The notes under the pieces were generated by a model. The model was not told the origin of the DNA and ran no database searches. It saw only the letters and a program-made list of their open reading frames with translations. 64,000 nt of DNA from Cryptomeria japonica (lineage: Eukaryota; Streptophyta; Pinopsida; Cupressales; Cupressaceae): NCBI RefSeq assembly GCF_030272615.1, contig NC_081414.1, positions 1,071,001-1,135,000 of the forward strand, written 5' to 3'. Shown in pieces: positions 59,285 to 64,000 of the stretch (positions are counted from its first letter, which is position 1; each line of letters starts with the position of its first letter). A program made the position numbers and the translations under genes.

Positions 59285-61430
59285 TTAGATCACGCGCTAG
59301 AACAGAGTCTAGATGCGCTACTGAATTTACTTGATAAACTAAAAGGATGAGCACACGCGCTAAGCTGCCCCTAGACATGCGCTAAAGTTTGGACTTTCTG
59401 AAAATGGCAGTCTAACAGTTGAAAAGTTTATGCGCTATTCTGGATCTTCGACGCGCTAACTGTTCGACCGCATGCGCTAATGTTTGTATGCTACGTGCTA
59501 AGCTGTTGCTTCCATGCACCAAAGTTTGGATTTGTTAAAAATTATTGTCGAATTTGTTTGAAAAAGCTACGCGCTATACTGGACCTGTTACGCGCTAACT
59601 TTTAGACTTTATGTGCTAATTCTTGGTTCCTACACGTTGAGATGTTGCTTCCACGTGCTAGATTGTTGTTGGGATGCGCTAAAAGACTTTGCACTATTTT
59701 GCCTTAAGATGAAAACGCTACTGTTTTGGACTAACGCGCTAATTTGAGGTTTGGATGCGCTAACAGAAAGTCTTCACGCGCTAAGAAGTTGCTCTTATGC
59801 GCTAAACTGCCCTGATGATTTTTCTTTGGTTCAGTTTTTTGTGGATTTTGAATTTTGTTGTGAAATTTTCAAGTGTGATGGATGATTTTCTGAAGTAATA
59901 AATGCAAGCACGGCACAAAAAGTACAACCATTTTTGCCTAATCTAACAAAAAAAGTGTATGTTCTTGCGAGGATGTGTTCAAATCCCCAATGTTTTAACA
60001 GGTTTGGATACAAGTAAGACACTTCAGAAAGACTCTTTAGTCAAGGGTCATAAATAACATCATAGCCCACTAGTCTCGATACTCCGTCAGCTCAAACAGC
60101 TGTGTCACCTCCTAGAGGGCGCCCGTTTTTTTGCCTTTTGCCAGAAATTAACTCAAAGTGAATCGCTTCATAGTTGAGTAGTTATCTTGGGAGATATATG
60201 GTGAGTAATCTTGGGGGCGGATTCTTCCACACCCTTGCACTATGATGTTATAAATGTCTGGTTACTGACTCAGCTCAAAGTTTCTATTTCTATGGTTCAT
60301 AATCAGGCTTCCCGTTCGGCCGTCAGTGATAAACTCCCTCAGGAGGCTTCCCAACCTTTAGAACAAAGGCTTTACGTATCTCAAGGATACTAGGGGAAGG
60401 CTAATCACTACGCGCAATCGTTGAAAAGGACTTTCGTCACTTTCCACATTTGATTATAGTGGGTTGGAATTCTTGGCGTCAAAGCCGTTCCCCACTTAGG
60501 TCGTTCCCTTCACACCGGCCATAAATGGCTTTAAGAGTTGATTGCAACTCCTCGGGAAGGCAGGCCTGCTAAAGGTTTTATTGCTTGAAGTACAGAAAGC
60601 TTAAGAGTGGTCTGGATTTTTGATCACCTAGTTAAGGGGAGAGCATATTCCTTCCACTTACGAGACAAAGTAATCAATTTGGTTTATTTTATCCTTTCAA
60701 ATCAGTGATTTGCTAAAATCTATGCAGAGATGTTGCTCCACAAAATCATGGTGTTCATTTTACCTTAAAAGAATGATTTTCTGATCTATGAAAAAGAAAT
60801 GGTCAACAAAGCAAATTTTTGATTTTGCGGTCAACAAAAGAAATCGGTTAAAAGAAAAGGAGTCCGCTCCTACTGCAAGAAATTTGTTAGAGTCCTACAA
60901 GCAAACCAGAAAAGGAAAATGTTAGAGAATTTGGGGGACTTCCACAAGTCTAAAATTTCAGTTCGGTTACAAATTTTATTTTATTTTTTATTTTATTTTT
61001 TTTCTGTCTATGATGCGCTACAGAATGGACTGCACGCGCTACAATAAAAGCTAGATGCGCTAAACTGATGTTCCGTTCCGCTATACTGTTGCCTGGATGC
61101 GCTACTCTATGAGTTGGAAGCGCTGCTCTATTTTTTTTCTTTCCCGCGCTGAGACCTGCAGGAAAATTAAAAATTTGATGCGCTAACTTTTGAGTTGCAC
61201 GCGCTGGATGATGGACTATAAGCGCTGAATTGTGGATCGTATGCACTATTATGTTTATTGAATGCGCTACTCTGTGTTTCGCCCGCGTCGAGACCTACAG
61301 GAAAATATTAGAGGGAGTCATGCACTGAGAAAAGGTCTTCACGTGCTAGAGTGTAGACCCCACGCGCTAAACAGTAAGTGGGATGCGCTAGACTGTCAAT
61401 CAGATGTGCTAGGGAATGTTTCCCACGCGC
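59285..61430 (-). repeat. About thirty TAGCGCAT-type repeats in T4 leader
   Basis: Variants of TAGCGCRT (minus strand) occur in two clusters, about 59285-59815 and 61010-61430, every 20-40 bp. A stretch without the motif (59820-61000) contains a GC-richer island at about 60000-60660, comparable in position to the leader islands of T2 and T3. No gene is seen. 58383-59284 is AT-rich leader. Confidence 0.78.
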
Positions 61431-61498
61431 CGATTCCTATTTCCTGCGGACCTGCAAAAGTGATTAATTTGAAAAACCGATTTGTTATTTGGGGTTGG

Positions 61499-61516
61499 GC
61501 CCCACGGTGGGCGCCA
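61499..61516 (-). other. T4 primer-binding site
   Basis: TGGCGCCCACCGTGGGGC on the minus strand begins four bases after the 5' LTR. It differs from the T2/T3 site, so a different primer tRNA is likely. Confidence 0.75.
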
Positions 61517-61520
61517 GAAA

Positions 61521-62999
61521 TGTATGCGGGAAAAGTGGGTTGATAGAATTCAATATGTGAAAATTTGGTTAAATACTAGTCCACACACACACAGAGGACT
61601 TCTTGATGCAAGCTATGGAGTAATAACGTATTACTCAGCTTCCCAAGGAGGGTCCCATCATTCTCTATCTCACAATGTCCCTCAAACCAATGTTTTGCTC
61701 TCAGATTACTAAGCAAAATGGTTCAGGGATGGCAAATACAAGAACGAGGGATGCTCTGATAGATTTTAGTATGAAATGTGTTATAAGCTATGTATGATTT
61801 TAAAATGCAATAAACTATATTATATGATAACAAGATTAGTATGAATACTATCCTAGCATACTATATTTAGTCTATGATTGAACTAAAATGATAAAGAAAT
61901 TATTCTAACATGCATATTTAGTCTAATTCCTGATCTAAAAGAGGCTAAAGGATGAGCATAAAAATGATATGAAAGCTTGAAAGAATTTGAGCATAAGTGT
62001 AATGCTTCAAATTTGAAAGATGATTGTTGAAAATGGAGGAATGAGAGCTCTATTTATAGCACAAATAGGGCAATGGATGGTCAGGATTGAATGGTTTAAT
62101 CAAGGGCTGAGTTTGAAAGTTGGGGATCCATGTGCACAATTGGCACCAATGAAATGGTGACAAGTGTCAATATAGGATTGGGTTGAGAGAAGGGGTTGGA
62201 GGCATTAAAGGCCTGAGAAGACCTCATGGTTATCTAGAGGCTAAGGGTCAAGTCTAAGTTAGGATTACCCACTGGATTAAGAGTTAATCCAAGGATAAAA
62301 CTTTGTGCAAATGATTAAGAGATAATCATGGTCAAAGCATTAATGGCCTGATGAGACCCTTGGGTTGGGTAGAGGTTGAGTCAAAACAAATGTTTTAACC
62401 ATGTGGGAGGGTTTGAGTTAACCATTAATGGTTATTGGAGACTTTGGGGATTAAGTGGTTGAAGGTTGAAAACCTTCAATGGTTATCAAAGACTTTGAGC
62501 CATTTAGTGGTTGAAGGTTGAAAGCCTTTAATGGTTATCAAAGACTTTGAGGGTTTTGAGAAGTGATTTCCCTTTGCTTAGGGATGTGACAAAGTTTAGA
62601 GGAGGGGTTAGGTTAATTAGAAGTGATTAGAAGATTCTAGAAGGGATTAGAAAGGGTTTGGGATTTTACAAGTGGATGGAGGGATAATAGGATTTAATTG
62701 AAATAAAGTAATTTAATTCAATTTGGTTGCAATTTGGGGAAATTGAATAAATTAGATTTATTCAATTTAGGATAACTATTTAATTAAATTTGAATTTAAT
62801 TAAAAGTGGATAGGGGGAATTTAATTGAATAAAATGATTTATTCATTAAATGGGTATGGTGAATTTAATTTAAATAAATTGAGTAATTTACTTAATAAAA
62901 TAGAAGAATGTGGATAATTTAATTAAATTGGATTTAATCAAATAGAGAAATGAACATAAAATATTCATTTAGGAATATGGTCATTTTTATACATCTACA
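61521..62999 (-). repeat. T4 5' LTR
   Basis: 1479 bp, the same length as the 3' LTR, and bordered by GGCAG at 63000-63004. It carries the same AT-rich hairpin array, near 62690-62950. Confidence 0.95.
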
Positions 63000-63004
63000 G
63001 GCAG

Positions 63005-64000
63005 TGTTCAGAAGACTGAATTAGCCTTTAGAGCATCTGTTGCACTATCTAGAAAGGGAAAAGAAGCTAGTACCAACTATGAACCTAGACAAAATAGAGA
63101 TATGGATGATGAGGAGATCCTGATGGAATTTGAAGCTCTTCTTGCCAAGAGACTTCCTAAGGGAACTAGAAAATACAGAGGTAAGCTCCCTTTGAAATGT
63201 TTTTCTTGCAATAGAATAGGACACATTGCTGTCAACTATCCTAATAATGATAATAAGGACAAACCAGAGAAGTTTAAAAAGTTCAAAGGAGGAAATAGGA
63301 GAAACTGTCTTGTTGCAGTCGATGAAGGTGTCATTGATGATGAATTAGAAGATGAAGAAAGCAAAAACATAGTGTTTGTAGCCGTTAAGTAAGATGTGTC
63401 AGACAAGAAGGCTCTTCTCTCCCGCTTTGATAATTCTAATGAGTGGATTATTGATAGTGGATGTTCTCACCACATGACTGGTGATCGAAAAAAGTTTCTG
63501 TCACTAGAAGAGTACGATGAAGGTGTAGTCCAATTTGGTAATGATGCACCATGTATGGTAAAAGGCAAAGGGTCCATCTCTCTAAATGGAAAAAGAAGTG
63601 TTGATAATGTGTATTGGGTAGAAGGTCTCAGACATAACCTTTTGAGTGTTGCCCAGCTGAATGATAAAGGACTCACTCTGGAATTCAAAGGTAGAGTGTG
63701 CAAAATAAAAGGAAAGAGTGGTGAACTAATGGCCACCGGTGTGAAAACCAGAGGTAACTTGTTTCAGTTAAATACAAATATCGGTCAATGTCTAATGGCT
63801 AAATTTGATGACAGTTGGATATGGCATAGAAGACTTTGCCATGTAAATTTTGATAATATTGTGAAGGCTGGTAAGATCAAGGAAGTTAGAGGAGCCTGTG
63901 CTGAACAAACCAGAGAATCCTTTGTGCAGAGAATGTCAAATGGGGAAAATATCTTCCTCAACCTTCAAAGGTAAATCTTTCATAGTAGATAATTTACTTG
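63005..64000 (+). pseudogene. Copia gag C-terminus, protease and pre-integrase domain
   Basis: The frame continues from 44726. The zinc knuckle CFSCNRIGHIAVNYP has its last Cys changed to Tyr (63200-63240). After a TAA at 63390 comes the protease with WIIDSGCSHHMTG (63445-63485). The Copia pre-integrase region follows, with GLRHNLLSVAQL and WHRRLCHVNFDNI (63810-63860). The frame shifts near 63893, after which the integrase zinc-binding pair CRECQMGK continues in another frame to the window end. Confidence 0.88.

Larger units (their letters stand above)
44732..62999 (-). mobile_element. T4: Tat-like Ty3/gypsy element with complete domain set and antisense PMD gene
   Basis: It is flanked by GGCAG at 44727-44731 and 63000-63004. 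The 1479-bp LTRs differ at about 22 positions by eye (1.5 %), the lowest in the window. Reading on the minus strand: 5' LTR (62999-61521), primer-binding site, a 3.1-kb leader, one gag-pol frame (58382-50985), non-coding DNA, an antisense PMD gene, polypurine tract and 3' LTR. A second, archaeal-type RNase H after the RT-linked one, and no chromodomain, place it in the Tat lineage. The total length is 18,268 bp. Confidence 0.95.
22975..64000 (+). mobile_element. Copia-type element, split by T3 and T4, cut by right edge
   Basis: The 5' LTR is interrupted by T3 and ends at 44064. It is followed by a primer-binding site of the initiator-Met type, gag (44136-44726), the T4 insertion, and then the rest of gag, protease and the pre-integrase domain (63005-64000). 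The reading frame joins exactly when T4 and one copy of GGCAG are removed. RT would lie beyond the window. The start at 22975 (TGTTGTTATTGATGTC) is chosen from LTR-like ends and similarity to the N5 LTR start, and is less certain than the other boundaries. Confidence 0.8.

Noticed and set aside
44732-62999. The two 1.5-kb repeats as a segmental duplication
   Set aside because: Equal length, TG...CA ends, adjoining primer site and polypurine tract, and a GGCAG duplication identify them as LTRs.
1-64000. CRISPR arrays, tRNA or rRNA genes, bacterial operons
   Set aside because: No spaced identical repeats, cloverleaf or rRNA-like sequence was seen, and the content is plant transposable elements.

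Overview
The window is plant nuclear DNA made almost entirely of nested LTR retrotransposons. No housekeeping gene, rRNA, tRNA or CRISPR array was seen. Ty3/gypsy elements of the Tat type (a second RNase H, antisense extra gene), Copia gag-protease sequence, 5-bp target-site duplications (TSDs) and layered nesting all point to a large plant genome; a gymnosperm is plausible but not proven. Almost every reading frame is interrupted, usually by nonsense codons of the C-to-T type rather than by frameshifts.

Layout. (1) 1-5209: a minus-strand decayed protein gene of unknown family, then two tandem arrays of imperfect hairpins. (2) 5210-19963: T2, a plus-strand Tat-like element with TSD CTATT and 791-bp LTRs. 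It has gag, protease and the extreme integrase C-terminus but no reverse transcriptase (RT), RNase H or integrase core. An antisense plant-mobile-domain (PMD) gene lies behind it, and a probable 1.5-kb solo LTR (11051-12565) sits in it. (3) 19964-22974: flank with hairpins and a 0.5-kb CT tract. (4) 22975-64000: a plus-strand Copia element, cut by the right edge and split by two insertions. (5) 23761-43209: T3, a minus-strand sister of T2, inserted in the Copia 5' LTR (TSD GTTAT). (6) 25946-33882: N5, an RT-less element with Copia-like LTRs inserted in the PMD gene of T3 (TSD GTTGA). (7) 44732-62999: T4, an 18.3-kb minus-strand Tat-like element inserted in Copia gag (TSD GGCAG). It carries a complete gag-PR-RT-RH-RH-IN frame and its own antisense PMD gene.

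How the parts fit. In T2, T3 and T4 the PMD gene lies between the polypurine tract and the end of the polyprotein, on the opposite strand, converging with gag-pol. In all three I can align a TATA box, a 22-25 codon first exon, a splice donor, a 0.7-1.0 kb intron full of tandem hairpins or short repeats, an acceptor, and a second exon in the same phase. T2 and T3 share their whole plan and two nonsense codons, so they look like copies of a propagating non-autonomous lineage. T4 shares their polypurine tract and LTR terminus and could represent the kind of partner that supplies RT and integrase.

The most unusual signals are the spliced antisense gene unit, the gag-protease-integrase-tail fusion, short repeats shared between the gag leader and the antisense intron, and the recurrent tandem hairpin arrays, in several of which the stem arms co-vary. 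All counts and divergences below were made by eye.
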